Source: Halichoerus grypus
Lineage: Eukaryota > Chordata > Mammalia > Carnivora > Phocidae
Assembly (NCBI RefSeq): GCF_964656455.1
Contig: NC_135724.1
Span: forward strand, 9,539,466-9,603,465
Direction: 5' to 3'
Length of the DNA: 64,000 nt
Made by a program: the position numbers and the translations under genes. Below are positions 45,290-57,614 of the stretch, piece by piece. Position 1 is the stretch's first letter; each line of letters opens with the position of its first letter. Below the pieces are notes generated by a model that was not told the DNA's origin, searched no databases, and saw nothing but the letters and a program-made list of their open reading frames with translations.

Positions 45290-46618
45290 TTAAAAAACTT
45301 TGCATCATTACTCCGTGAACTGCAGTAGCAATTTTAACAATGATGTTCCGTTTTGAGCATTACAATTATAATTCACACAGGCTACTTACTTACTGTCTCT
45401 GCTCAGCGAGACAGCTTGACCAGCGCTCAGAGACGGCTCCCTGACCTCTGTCAACAACAATCTGTGCTTGACTGCCTGTAAGTCGAAGTTGATAATCTAA
45501 CGTGTTGGTGAGCAGCCCACAGACACTACAGGCGGATATGGGTGAAAACCAAAGTTAAATGGGTATGATCTCTTATTAGCGTTTGCAAAAATAATGTAGT
45601 AAAATGCCCGTGTGTAAAATATATGAGATTGAAAACCAGTTCACTAAACTAACATTATTGATAAACTGTGTGCTCAGAATATTAGATATAATTCTGTACA
45701 TCCTTTGTCATTTTCAAAAGAATGTGGGCTTCTGTTTTGATGAGAAATATTAATGCAATTAAGTTGAGACTTATTTTAAGACTTATTTTAAATACAGTTA
45801 AAAAACTACCTTATTAATAAAACACCTAATCATTTACACTTATCTATTATGTTGTAGAAAGAACCCACAGGGAAATTATTAATTGAATAATGAGACAATA
45901 TTTGGTGTTATTTCTACAATTTAGATCATATGAACTCAATGATAAACTATATAAGGGTGTAAAAAATCCTATTGGAGTGGTAATAAGTTTTCAAGCAAAT
46001 AGAATGATGTATTCTGGGAAAATTATGCTTATAAAAATCATTTGCCCTCACAGTAGCAAATTCTATATGCAATAATATTGCAGTTATGCTATATGTAACA
46101 GAAAACACTGCAATAAATATAAGAGCTGAAAGAAACTTGCAAAAATATTAATAGTGTTTATTTTCAAGATATGGTTCCCCCTCCCCCCCCCCCCCAAGGC
46201 AGAGAATATGGGCATGCATGCATCTAGGCAGGTAGGGAATGTGGCAAACCAGCAATCTAGCAAGCCAGAAAACTATGGAGTAAGACCATTCGGTTGAAAA
46301 AAGAATATCTAAAGTTATCCGAAGTCTGAGGAAAAAGAAGGCTTACAATAGAAATCAAGGAACGTGGAAGAGGTGTGGTTATCCCCTTGGGGTTAGTTAT
46401 TATGCATTTGAAATGATAGCACCAACAGGACTAGGTGTTTCTCTCCAGCTACTTCTAGCTGCAAGAGTGCAGAAATAAAATAGTATTCATGTAAGGGACT
46501 TGTGTATATAGTTTTAAGGAATCATGTTAAACACATAATGCGGGATGGTTGTGACCTCACTGAAACAAGTACATCAATTAACTGTGTAAGAAATCTCACC
46601 TTCAATGACAAAAATGTA
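45290..46618. other. Unassigned stretch; CpG-bearing patch and poly(C) run
   Basis: 45,390-45,545 has several CpG dinucleotides (CAGCGAGACAG, CCAGCGCTCAG, GACGGCTCC) in otherwise AT-rich DNA and matches no repeat I know. A direct duplication of GACTTATTTTAA lies at 45,768-45,792. A C-run of about 13 lies at 46,183-46,196. No gene. Confidence 0.45.
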
Positions 46619-46629
46619 GGAAAAGAAAT

Positions 46630-47125
46630 AGAGGTTCCCCCTGCTATCTGAAAGTAGTATGTTTTTAAGAAACTTTGGGTTAAGCCGAAATGGCTTAAAG
46701 CAAGGAAGCAATTACCATTAATTTATATGGAAATTTTTTTTTTTTAGCATTTCAGACCCCAAATAACCTCTCTTAGGCTTTTCTGATGCATGTGAATGGA
46801 TGCATAAAATAAATCGAGATAAAGCCCAGATGCTCACAGACACAGTTCCAAGCTCTAGCAGCTTGACGCTGAGATGCTGAGGGTCGTTCTGGGAAAGAAA
46901 CTGGAGAGCACCACTCTCCCTGCTCCTGTGAGCACTGCCCCCAAACTGGGAGGCTGTAGAAAAAACACGGGAGATATTTTTGCTCTTTACCTTTTGTTTG
47001 TTAAAGCAAAAGTCCTCGAGTTTCAGTTAGTGACAACAGGTACAGACTTTACTAATGTAGGTCTTTTGTAAACTTGACCTGGCATCAGGCAAACTTTCGA
47101 AAAGCGAGATCTCCAATTATCTTTG
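46630..47125. mobile_element. Non-autonomous DNA transposon relic (Tigger-like?)
   Basis: Left end GAGGTTCCCCCTGCTATCTG, then GGTTAAGCCGAAATGGCTTA and AAGCAATTACCATTAATTTA; right end GCAAACTTTCGAAAAGCGAG, partly inverted with respect to the left (CTTTCGAAAAGC against the GCTATCTGAAAG / AAGCCGAAATG block). This matches a mammal-wide dispersed DNA repeat as remembered, with the middle replaced or diverged. ORF 46874-47071 lies within and is not a gene. Confidence 0.5.
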
Positions 47126-48889
47126 ATGATCTCCAATCATTTTTCTGTTACTATAGAGTTTGATATAAGATGTAACAGTTAAACTAAAGGTTTTCTCTAA
47201 AGTAGCAGCAAGATGCAAAACTTGCTTAAATCAAGCAATTCTTACTTTTTATCTAAATTACCCTCTTATTGACTTATTGTAACTCATTGTCCACTAAATA
47301 CAAAAATATTTTTTTACCTTTAAAGAGAAAAATTTGTTGTAGACATGTAAATACATTGCTATTAATTCAAAAATGTAAGTGTAAGATGCACTTTTAAATA
47401 GCATCTTCAATAATGTATATGTGAATAATTATTTTTATTAAAATACAATCAGAGACATAATATTTGATTGTCCAAACTATAATTGCCTAAAAGATGTAAG
47501 TATAGCCTTTTGGGATTGTGCAACTCATGTTATAGGCTTGCCTTATTCACACACATGAAGTCTGTAAAGTGCAGAATTAATCCCTAAGGCATGTTAATAT
47601 GCTTCTTTGACAACTCTTATTAACTATGACAAGGTATTTAAATTGCAGATACCCTGTTGAGTGAATATTCAAAAGGCATTTGACAGCTCTACACCTGAAT
47701 ACCAGATGCTCCTTAACACAGCATTACTTGTTTCATTTTGTGATTTATAAAAGGTTGATTTTGTTTTGTATTTCTCTGACATTAGAGAGAGGAAAAACAG
47801 GAAGAAGAAAAGAAGGGAGGAAGGAAGGGAGGGAGAAAAGGAAGGCACTCATATTTCAAGACACAAATAGTAGCTCCAATCGTAGTTATGTTAAGCTGCA
47901 AATCTAACAATGTATACCTTAAATATTTAGTGGCAATTACTTATAATAAGGAATATTGTTTAAAAATTGACTGAAAGTAGTTTCATATAATACATATCAC
48001 TTAATGACCAGCATCTGTCATCCAAAATTAGGTTAGAGATTAAAGAGAAAAAGTCTCTGTATGTGACAATTATGAATTCTAGTACTCCCAAATACAGCAT
48101 AAAAATTTGCAATGGAAACACTTATGAATATGAAAACTACTTCCTGGAAGATTCGACAATGGGTTCCTAAGGAAGAGCTTCCTCGAGTTGTAATGAATGT
48201 GGAGATCAGGTGAGACCAATATCATGTCTCCTGACTAGAAATGAGATAAAGGTCATTCTATACTTGACCTTTCTGTTTACAGAAATTAGAATCACAAAGA
48301 ATTAAACATTAAGCTATTTTGCATTTTTATCTCATTTTCATTTCATGTTTATAGCTGCATTTTCAATGTCAATTTTCGGGGCAGCTGCAATTAGTGTAGA
48401 TACTGTACTTTCTTTTTTCATTTTTAAATACAATATATCATAGAAATACATCTCATTTTCAATAGCCCAATTGTTTACAAATGTTTCAAAAATAACTCAC
48501 TCTAGAATTATAAACTGTATTTCAGATAAACCTCACAAGCATTATCCTCAGTAAGTGGATTGTCAAGATTGATATGAGGCATAGATGTTGCTTTGAAAAT
48601 GCATGGAGTGGAAAAAAAAATAGAAAATCAAGAAACCCAGGCAAAGGACAAGCTGTGTGGTCATTGTGTGCAGTGAGTAGGAGTATACAGAAAACAACTC
48701 TGGTTTATCCGTCAAAATATCACTCTGAAACAAGCTCTGAGTTGAATTGATCATGAACAAATACATTGCAATAATCATTTCCATTTTTATTCTCATCTTA
48801 TTGTTGAATCTTATCATATTTAAAGGGAAAAGCCTGAATGCAGGGAAGCTCAAGGTTGCCTTTCTAAAATGTCTGGTTTAGTTTATTCC
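47126..48889. other. Unassigned AT-rich stretch
   Basis: Purine-rich (GAAGG)n at 47,795-47,843. No gene; ORFs 47680-47907 and 48563-48853 are not recognised. Confidence 0.5.
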
Positions 48890-48990
48890 TTAATTTTGCA
48901 TTTTGTATCTATTAAGTGCTTACCATGTGCCAGGTGCTAAACGAGGCAAAAAAACCAAAAACCAAAAAAGAAAAAAAAAAAAAAAAAAAA
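48890..48990. mobile_element. L2 or MIR end fragment followed by an A-rich tract
   Basis: TATTAAGTGCTTACCATGTG and CCAGGTGCTAAACGAGGC match the 'gagcacctactatgtgccaggca' motif shared by antisense L2 and sense MIR. An A-rich run (48,945-48,990) follows. Confidence 0.5.
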
Positions 48991-49849
48991 ACAGTGGGAA
49001 AAAAATAGAAAGTAACTGCCATCATTAAGCCCAATTCTAGTTAGTGAACATTGAGATGTTTCCTACCATGCATAACAAGAAATAACTTGAAACACATATA
49101 ATATGTTGTCAGAGGATGGATGTCTGTCACTTATAAGATGTTAGATTTTATGTAAGCTATTGTAGTTTTGTTTGCTTTTTAAATAATTCTCAACTTCTTC
49201 ATGAACTATCCCCCTTCATCCTACTAGGAACTGGGGAAGGGAAGCAGTCAAATATTATAATCACCCATAATTTGATCTCAGCGTCTTTCTGTTCAATATT
49301 ACTTCTTTTGGGTAATCAGTTATTTGTAGGAAAATGTCCTTGTCTCATATCCTCTCTATCATCTGTAAGATGGTATGTCTCGATATCAGGGAACTTATGT
49401 GATCTAATAGAGGAAGGCTGTGGGGTTTGGCTTCATGCGGTGGAACCTGGATTTTGTATAATCTCCACAGGATTGCTCATATGCATGCCAGAATGATAAC
49501 TTCATAAATAGAGTTTATTCCCTCTGGGATCAGCATGGACAAGGCGAGCAGCCACGCTGAAATCCTTGTATGCTGCAGCATCTTTATGTTAAGTTTCCTC
49601 TCTCTCCCTTGCATCCCTTGGCACATCTACATATCGTCCCAAGCACATGGAAGAACTCCTGGACATCTGACATAGCTGAATGGACTAGTTTAGGTGCCCA
49701 TATTAAACCCTGCCACTGTGAAGTCAGCTTACAACCATATCCACAATATTGGAACAGGCTCCTCCAGCTCAGAGGAGGAAAACAAAAAATTCATTTTCCA
49801 GAATTCCCAATTCAAAAAGGGCAAGACCTCTCTGAATTAAAGGATTTTT
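48991..49849. other. Unassigned stretch
   Basis: No repeat or gene recognised. ORFs 49272-49496 and 49570-49860 (96 codons, running into the SINE) have no family resemblance. Confidence 0.45.
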
Positions 49850-50050
49850 GGGGTGCCTGAGTGGCTCAGTTGGTTAAGCGTATGCCTTCAGCTCAGGTCA
49901 TGATCCTGGGGTCCTGGGATCGAGCCCTATATCCAGCTCCCTGCCCAGCGGGGAGCCTGCTTCTCCCTCTCCCTCTGAACCCCCACCCTCCTCATGCTCT
50001 CTCTCTCTATCTCAAATAAATAAATAACATCTTAAAAAGAAAAAAAAAGA
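49850..50050 (+). mobile_element. Can-SINE
   Basis: Head GGGGTGCCTGAGTGGCTCAG, GGGGAGCCTGCTTCTCCCTC body, tail CAAATAAATAAATAACATC and A run. Flanks AAAGGATTTTTG and AAAGAATTTCC give only a weak duplication. Confidence 0.94.
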
Positions 50051-50224
50051 ATTTCCTTCTCTCTCCCCAATATGACCTCCACAGAGTCAGTCTAGAGATG
50101 ATACACACCTGACATATTTCTTTATCTAATTCTCCCACCTTACGCCACCCCACAATTCCCCTAGGGTAAGATCATATTTCATAAAAGAATGAATCAGGAA
50201 GGTTGAATGGTAAAAAAAAGAAAA

Positions 50225-50400
50225 CATATCCCATTTATATAACTTAATCTATGCTTCAATCTCTTTCCCTGAAAAAAAAAAAAAAAGGATTGTAATAATA
50301 TCCAAATCGAATGGTTGTTATGAGCATCAAATGACAGTGTATGTTTAAAGCAACCAAATGTTTTGTGTTTTTTACTTTTATGTTCTTCTCAGTAGTAGTA
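50225..50400 (-). mobile_element. MIR fragment with expanded A run
   Basis: TTCAATCTCTTTCCCTG, then A15, then TTGTAATAATATCCAAATCG and GGTTGTTATGAGCATCAAAT, in the order of antisense MIR. Uncertain because of divergence. Confidence 0.4.
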
Positions 50401-51733
50401 TTATTTTGATAGAGAAAGATACTGGCTTCTGCATAAATTCTTTGCTAGATGCATCTGACATTATTACCACCTGATATGTATAGGATTTATCTTAAATGAT
50501 GTTATTGATTACCTTTAGGTCACTTTTATTCAACAAAACTCTCTAGAACTTCCACCATGTAATAAAAACCATGAACAACAGAGAGACAAATAATGTGGGC
50601 AAAAATAAATTATATATGGTTGAAAATGAGAAACCAGCACAAACAAAATTTAGAAGTCATTGTAAACTGGCTCCTTAAATCCAATACCTTGGATATTATT
50701 CTTAGAGACAAATATCATTATGCTAAGTGTAATAGCACAGGGCAGACTCAAAATACAAAATAGATGCCCATATTTGCTCAACTTTGCTTGTCATATTTTG
50801 CACATAGAACCTAGCCCAATACATAAAAGATATTATAGTGCTTCAAAAGGTGTAAAGGACAGCTGACATAATCAGTGGGTTCAGGGCCCGGTACCGGGGA
50901 AAACAGAAGTAAATAATTAGTACTGGGTAATTTCAAATAGACATGAGAATGAGTTGTAGTATTGGATATACTCTCCTTCAATTTTTCATTTGAGGATGTG
51001 CGAAAGATGTACAGGCACATATTTTCAAGGATCCTGGATACTAGGATTCTATCAAGAGCATATACTGGTGCTTAAGGGAAATTTTCATAGTGGTATCATT
51101 GATATTCGATAAAGTAACATGATTTGGAATTATTTAAATCATTATTTTGATGGCAGTGATTTTCAAGGAAAACTCAGAGAGGTTTTTGAATGGCTCTAAT
51201 TTTGCTTCTAGCTCAGAGTGGTAGAAATTTACCAACTAAAATAACATTACAAACAGAGTAACATTATTTAGCCTCATTCTATTTTCGTGGAATTTTCTGA
51301 CGCTGCAGGCAGCTTTGGTCCGGTTCTTTCCTCCATCTACTGCAGTACCATGACACCCATGCTGCCCCCTTCCATTCCTCTTCTCTTTTTCCATACTTAT
51401 TAAAAGGCTACACATCTTAATAAGACATGTGAATATGGGTTTAAAGGACTGAGGACTATCTCCTTGGAACCTGTAGTTACTTCAAGGAAAGCATTGGAAA
51501 TTGGTTACATCAAGGAAAAAGACCCAGTGGTAATTCCTGCTGGTTGCATGGAATTACTGCTGAAGGGAGTGCAGTGACCCTGCCAGGACTTCAGATGTGA
51601 CTGGGAAGAGAACGGGTGCATTCAGTCTTGCTGACTATTCAGAATAGTCAGAGACCCAAGACATCAGGAGAGGCCAGGATCCTGAAGAGCAACTCGGAAG
51701 GAGCAACAGCTGGGTCTTAGAATTTGGGATGGA
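50401..51733. other. Unassigned stretch
   Basis: No gene or confident repeat. Slightly G+C-richer at 51,290-51,720. Confidence 0.5.
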
Positions 51734-51840
51734 GGGATGCCTGGCTGGCTCCGTCAGTAGAGCATGCAACTCTTGATCTCAGGTTTGTGGGTTCAAGCCC
51801 CATGTTGGGTGGAGAGATTACTTAAAAATAAAAACTTTAA
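51734..51840 (+). mobile_element. Short tRNA-Lys-type Can-SINE
   Basis: GGGATGCCTGGCTGGCTCCG head, GTCAGTAGAGCATGCAACTC, B box GTTCAAGCCCC, then GTTGGGTGGAGAGATTACTT and a short A-rich tail. Same short subfamily as at 14780-14893, without the CT-rich body. Flanks TTGGGATGGA and TTGGGGGATGGA. Confidence 0.9.
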
Positions 51841-52316
51841 GAAAAAGTTGGGGGATGGACAAGATTTGAAAGGAAGGCTATTCTAGAGGTCATGAGTAAA
51901 GCAACAATATTCCTCCATGTTTTTACTAAAGTTAGATCTTAAAAGTTTTATCCTTTTTAAATAATGATTAAACAGGATTAATCTTTTGGGGGAAACACTC
52001 CCAAAATACAGATAAATGGATCAAGAGACAAAATTGATGGGAAAGAGGATAAATAGAAATGAAGAACCAGGGGGTGGCGGGGATGAGGGCGTGGGAGTGG
52101 GGGGGGGGGGTGGTTAAAAAAAAAAAAAAGAAAAGGAACCGAAGTATATAATGCACACTTCCTGAGCTAAAAAGTGACAATGATCTGGAGATAAGACAGG
52201 CTCATCCATGTTTTGAAAAAACAACATGAAGAAGCTATATACATAGAGGAAAGCCCTGATAACATATGACATAACTGTAATTCCAAGAAACCCCTACAAG
52301 ATTTAAGTAGAAACAT
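51841..52316. other. Unassigned stretch with G and A runs
   Basis: G-rich (GTGGGAGTGGGGGGGGGGG) followed by an A13 run at 52,088-52,130. Nothing else recognised. Confidence 0.5.
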
Positions 52317-52328
52317 CAGATTGCTTTT

Positions 52329-52605
52329 TTTTTCATTTTTTTAATATGTTATGTTAATCACCATACATTACATCATTAGTTTTTGATGTAGTGTTCCATG
52401 ATTCATTGTTTGCATATAACACCCAGTGCTCCATGCAGAACGTGCCCTCTTTAATACCCATCACCAGGCTAACCCATCCCTCCACCCCCCTCCCCTCTAG
52501 AACCCTCAGTTTGTTTCTCAGAGTCCATAGTCTCTCATGGTTCATCTCCCCCTCCAATTTCCCCCCTTCATTCTTCCCCTCCTGCTATCTTCTTTTTTTT
52601 TTCTA
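52329..52605 (-). mobile_element. Young carnivore L1, only the 3' UTR
   Basis: Antisense L1 3' end: AATATGTTATGTTAATCACC, GATGTAGTGTTCCATGATTC, CACCCAGTGCTCCATGCAGA, AACGTGCCCTCTTTAATACC, TCCCCTCTAGAACCCTCAGT. 5'-truncated to about 277 bp. CAGATTGCTTTT flanks at 52317-52328 and 52606-52617, perfect. Low divergence from the remembered consensus suggests recent insertion. Opposed ORFs 52354-52557 and 52391-52630 cover it and are not genes. Confidence 0.92.
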
Positions 52606-52954
52606 CAGATTGCTTTTAAAAAAGCATTAAAATCAGGTTTGCCTCCGACTTTTTCTTTGCAATGCTAAGCAAGGAGATAAGAGAGAAATGTCCTCAGAGC
52701 TCTTAGGTTTGGCTGTGATCTGAGAGTCTATGTCCAGCCAGTTCACTGAATTGCATTCCCATGTATGCATATACTCAGAAATTACACACTCATGGTTCTT
52801 CTTAGAAAAAATTATTTAAATATGTACTCAGTTGATAAAAGGACAGAACACTTATGGATCAGCATCTGAACATTTCTTTGATTTCACTCCAGAGATTCTT
52901 TGTTCCCTTAAAAAATATATTACCTATCGTTCATAATTTATTCATATTTCCTTC

Positions 52955-53245
52955 ATGTTCACTCAATGACCCTTTTCTGCCCCAGAATCCCATCCTGGAT
53001 GCCATATTACATTTAGTTGTTATGTCTCCTTAAGCTCCTGTGGTCTGTGACATTTACTTAAACTTCCTTTGCTTTTCATGACCTTGACAATTTTGAGTAC
53101 TGCTCAGGTGTATTGTAAGTTGTCCCTGTATTGAAATTTGCCCAACATTTCTCTCATGATTAGGCTGGGTGATAGGTTGGAGTTATAGGACTGGGTCTCA
53201 TGAGTTTGAAATGGAATATTCCTAGTTTATTGATGATGTATTTTT
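52955..53245 (-). mobile_element. L1M (L1MC-like) 3'-UTR fragment
   Basis: CATATTACATTTAGTTGTTA, TGTCTCCTTAAGCTCCTG, CATGACCTTGACAATTTTGA and CATTTCTCTCATGATTAGGC follow the reverse complement of old L1MC-type 3' UTRs as remembered. Confidence 0.5.
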
Positions 53246-53291
53246 TTAAATAATGTGATTATTTTCCCCCCTTAGCCTGTTAATGATGTAA

Positions 53292-53682
53292 GGGGCTGTT
53301 CAGTCAAGATGCACTAGTTTATTTTGCAGTAACAAAGAACACCAAACTTTAATATGTCGAGCAATAATGGTTTACTTGTCCACATGCCATATGTGTGTTA
53401 TTGTCTGGCTGGGACATTCCCCCCCACATAATATTTGTCTCCACTCTGGGATTAGGCTGATGTACGTATATTTCTGGTATCCAAAGCAGAGGGAAAAGAG
53501 AGCAGAGGTAATCAGGATCAGCCTTTTAAATCTTTTACCCGGAAGGGACATGTGTCACATCTCACATTTCATTGACCAAAGAAAACCACATAGCCAAGGT
53601 TTACTATAAGTGGCAGAAAAATATAATCACCACCAGGAAGGAAAAAATGGATATTTTGAAGAGTAATAAAAACTACCACGTA
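53292..53682. mobile_element. Ancient dispersed repeat, class not assigned
   Basis: Contains TTTATTTTGCAGTAACAAAG, AGGGAAAAGAGAGCAGAGGT, GACATGTGTCACATCTCACA, TTTCATTGACCAAAGAAAAC and CACATAGCC, then GAAAAAATGGATATTTTGAA. I know this pattern as a mammal-wide repeat but cannot name the family. A second copy appears at 57,615-57,955. ORF 53367-53609 lies in it. Confidence 0.5.
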
Positions 53683-53689
53683 GGTGTTT

Positions 53690-54829
53690 GGGTTTTTATC
53701 ATTTAAGTGAAAGAAAGATTCATGATGCTATAAAACATAATAAAAACAACTTTATGGAAAGCAAGATGGAAATAATTAACATAAAATAGAAATACTTTTA
53801 AACAAAATAAAGAAATATAAATTAGAAAAAAATCAAAGAGTTAGATTGAAGGAAATATATTGAACATATCTACAATACATATAGTTAAGCAAGATAAAAA
53901 TATACTGATATTTAAAAGAACAAGTAGATAAACCAACAAATGTAGACACTTAAGAGACAATAGCCTGAAATTTTCTAAACTAATAACTTAGAAAATCTTT
54001 GTAAAATTGGAATTTGTTGAAAGGTAACATTGACAAATTTACAGATGAAGAATTCAAAATGTGAAGAATTCAAACTGTGAATTCAATAATTATAGAAGAA
54101 ATTGAAAGTCATCAAAGAATGATTATATTTTCCCTTTTACACTTCTTGTGTACTTCAGCATATGATCTTTCCAAAATAAAACTAATTTAACTTTCAATAA
54201 TTTTTTTTTTTGCATAGAAAAATAAAGTTAAACAAAGTCAGCTTTAAAGGAGCAATTTTGTCCTTTATAATGAAATAGAAGACTGCACACTACCTCAAGC
54301 ACTCTTTATTACAAAGCTATATGATGCTAAGTAGGTACTTTTTCAAAGCAATCAAATGGCAAAGCCAATTTGTGTTGATATATCTCGATAAGCAAAGCAA
54401 TTTAGTGTTCTTGAAATAAAATATATTTCATACTTATTTAATGAGATCCACATATTCAAGGGCACAAATGATGATTATGCTTCTGCTGGCTAGTTATTTG
54501 CCTGTTCCTTAAAACATTTTTTAAACTGTTAATAAAAGCTTTGTATTACAATGAACAACAAAAGGGAAGAATATATATAACACAGGAGGTTATAACATAC
54601 ATTAAAAAAAATTCCAAACCCAAATCAATTCCAAGTGCCAGTCCTTGTGACCCCAACTTCAAACAAGGCTGAACACTGTGTAGGATTATATATAAAATGA
54701 CTTTTTTCTTTTCATCAAAATTATTCACCTATAAGCCTTATCAATCAGTAATTATAGGTTTTACCTTTCACCTACACTGTTTTGAATAATAAAGTAGATT
54801 TGGGATTAATTCTTCAACATGATGTCTTG
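53690..54829. other. AT-rich stretch, no gene seen
   Basis: Very A-rich (53,640-54,250). A short duplicated GTGAAGAATTCAAA unit at 54,045-54,075. No gene. Confidence 0.5.
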
Positions 54830-55495
54830 AGATCTCAGTCAAAAATCAGTTTAAAATGTTATGCAATTGTCTCAAAAACCAAAACATGAAATTACCATAT
54901 GATCCAGCAATTCCATTCCTGGGTATATACCCATAATAATTGAAAGGAGGGATTAGAATAAATATTTGTACACCAAGTTCATAGCAACATTATTCACAAA
55001 ATCCAAAAGTTGGAAGCAGTCCAATTCTCCATTGGCACATAAATGGATAAACAAAATGTGATATATACACACAATGGAATATTATTAGCCTTAAAACTTA
55101 AAAACTTAAAAACACTACAACACAGATGAACCTTGAAGACCTATGCTCAGTGAAAGTAATCAGTCACAAAAAGATAAATATGGTAGGCTTCATCTTCTGT
55201 GAGGTTCCTAGAGTAGTCAAAATTGTAGAGAAAGGAAAATGGTGGCTGCCAAGGACTCCAGGTAGGGAAGAATGGGGAGCTAGCATTTAGTGGGTACAGA
55301 GTTTCAGTTAGGGAAGATGAAAAAAATTCTGGAGATGAGTGGTGGTGATGTTGGCACAACAATGTAAAAAGACTGAAAGCCACAGAACTGCACACTTACA
55401 AATGAATAAAATGGTAAATTTTATGTTATGCATATATTGCTAAAATTTGCAAATGAACACCAAAATACAGACCAAAAAAAAAAAAAAAAAGAAAT
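54830..55495 (+). mobile_element. L1M 3' part ending in a poly(A) run
   Basis: GAAATTACCATATGATCCAG, CCATTCCTGGGTATATACCC, ACACAATGGAATATTATTAG, AAAATGGTGGCTGCCAAGGA, ACTGCACACTTACAAATGAA, AAAATGGTAAATTTTATGTT, ending with A17 at about 55,474-55,490. Covers the ORF2 C-terminus and the full 3' UTR. A threefold AACTTAAAA repeat lies at 55,094-55,115. Minus ORF 55147-55395 is antisense. Confidence 0.88.
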
Positions 55496-56284
55496 GAAAA
55501 AAAATTGGGGAGCTTATGAAAGTTACATGGTAGAAAAGATAAAGAAGGAGGTAAGACTTTCAATGGATTTAGATTTAGAACAGATTCCCAAATAATGGTC
55601 TCCCATTTGGCAAGACTGGTTATATTAGTCCTTTGTAGATCACACCTGCATGCAAATCTACACACATACAGCAATGTGGTAAAAGCTTGTGGTAAGGAGA
55701 TCATGACTATACACCATGAGGTTAACTTATCTTATGATTGGGTGCAAAGAGATTAACCAAGTGTCTGATGACAGTATCACATATAGATTTAAAACATTCA
55801 CGATTTTAAAAAATTTAGACAAAAGGGGCATTGTTGGACTCTGAGTGACAGAGTTGGTGACATAAAATGTAGATCTGGCCACGGTACCCTTCAGCTGATC
55901 TTGAAGACACGTTTGAAGGGTTTGAATACATTTTTATGTAAAATACAAAAGAGGAAAACATAAATTTTCCAAGTATATATAATTTTATATACTATGATAC
56001 TTGAAAAATGCACAGGTAACCAAGTAGCTTAAGTAGATACCTGGTACATCAGGTACATCTCTCAAATGTATTATCTTACAGGAGACTGAGAAACTTGTAG
56101 ATCTCAGTGGAAAGCAGGATATTGTCTTTTATTTGGAACCGATCATATATTAGAGCAAATATACATGTATGTTTACTTAGTATGTTCATCATTATTTGTA
56201 TTAGTCTCAAATATCCATGGTTTCTATATAATACTGAACAAAACCTGCATTACATAATATCATTTTTATTTACTTACATTTGCC
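55496..56284. other. Unassigned AT-rich stretch
   Basis: Nothing recognised. Confidence 0.5.
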
Positions 56285-56415
56285 ACGCTTCAAAGTCCTC
56301 ATCTGGCAAACGGAAGTAATGAGTCAGGGTTTCATGGTTAGAGAAAATCTCTCAGCCTCAGAACAATGCCTTGTGCATAGTAAATGCCTTATAAGTGTTA
56401 GCGATTATCATTTGC
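56285..56415 (-). mobile_element. MIR
   Basis: AGTCCTCATCTGGCAAACGG, AGAACAATGCCTTGTGCATA, GTAAATGCCTTATAAGTGTT, GCGATTATCATTTGC follow antisense MIR closely. Confidence 0.78.
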
Positions 56416-56419
56416 TGCA

Positions 56420-56974
56420 ATTCCCTTTGTACTTTTCATTCGAAAATATCTCTGAAGTAATCTCAATTTGTGAGTTTAGTTTTCTGACTTCAATTACTTT
56501 TCACTTTACATTTACATTGAAGCACAAAACAGTAAATATGGAAGCCTTGAATATACCATGATAAATCAAATATATCACATTACATATGATATATTAAACA
56601 TTTAAATTTTAAAAGCCTTCCCCTATACCCATACTAAATCAAGTGTTAACAAGTGTTTTTCAAAAAAAAAAAAAAAATTGTTCAATTATCTTTTTTTTAG
56701 AAAGAGCCAATTTGGAGTCTAGCCTATATTTTTTTCTGTTTCCATTTTTACTCATTATTCCTTTAGTAATATAGATTAATACTGTAAGAAAAATGACCAT
56801 ACCAGCTGGATTGTAATACTCCCATACCAAACTATATGAAAAATCCCTTCCTTCCCAAAGGATAACAAACATTTAATCTAGGTAAAGTGCTCAAACTGAA
56901 ACTGTATTTTCTCACAACTATAAATAATTTGACCTCCTTTCTTTCTATTGTCATTTTTTCCTTAAGATTTCATC
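56420..56974. other. Unassigned AT-rich stretch
   Basis: A15 run at about 56,662-56,676. No gene. Confidence 0.5.
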
Positions 56975-56987
56975 AATACGTTGTTTA

Positions 56988-57205
56988 ATTTTTTTATTTT
57001 TAGTTTTTAAGATTTTATTTATTCATTTGTGAGAGAGAGAGAGAGAGAGAGCATGAGTGTACAAGCAGGGGGAGTGGCAGAGGGAGGGGGAAGAAGCAGG
57101 CTTCCCAAGGAGCAGGGAGCCCCATGCAGAGTTCTATCCCAGAACCTGCAAACATGACTTGAGCTGAAGGCAGACACTTAACCTACTGAGCCATCGAGGC
57201 GCCCC
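56988..57205 (-). mobile_element. Can-SINE with 12-bp target-site duplication
   Basis: TTTTTAAGATTTTATTTATT tail, (GA)n, body GGAGCAGGGAGCCCCATGC, head GAGCCATCGAGGCGCCCC. AATACGTTGTTT at 56975-56986 and 57206-57217. Confidence 0.95.
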
Positions 57206-57217
57206 AATACGTTGTTT

Positions 57218-57614
57218 TAAATACTTATATTTAAAATTAAGCCTTCACACCATATGGCATTAAAAGGCAAATTTGTTTGTTCCTATTTAATTTCAACATA
57301 CTCTACAAAATTTATAGTATAGTTCCAAATAAAGCATTCTGCAAGGTCCTATACTTCCAAAAATAAATACTAAAACCATGGCATTGATAATTATTACTTT
57401 TCACAGCTCTTTTAAAAGGCATTGAAATTTCCTTTTGTCTCATGGCTAATTCCCTTCACAAAGAGCTACTTGAATTTACCCTTAATTGGGATATATACCT
57501 TTATAGGCATATATCTTTATTAAAGGAAATTATTCTGAACATCCCTTCAGATGGTAAAACTTATAGATCACAGGAAGCAGATAGTTCATTAGTATTATGA
57601 CATGATGCATTTAA
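57218..57614. other. Unassigned AT-rich stretch
   Basis: Nothing recognised. Confidence 0.5.
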
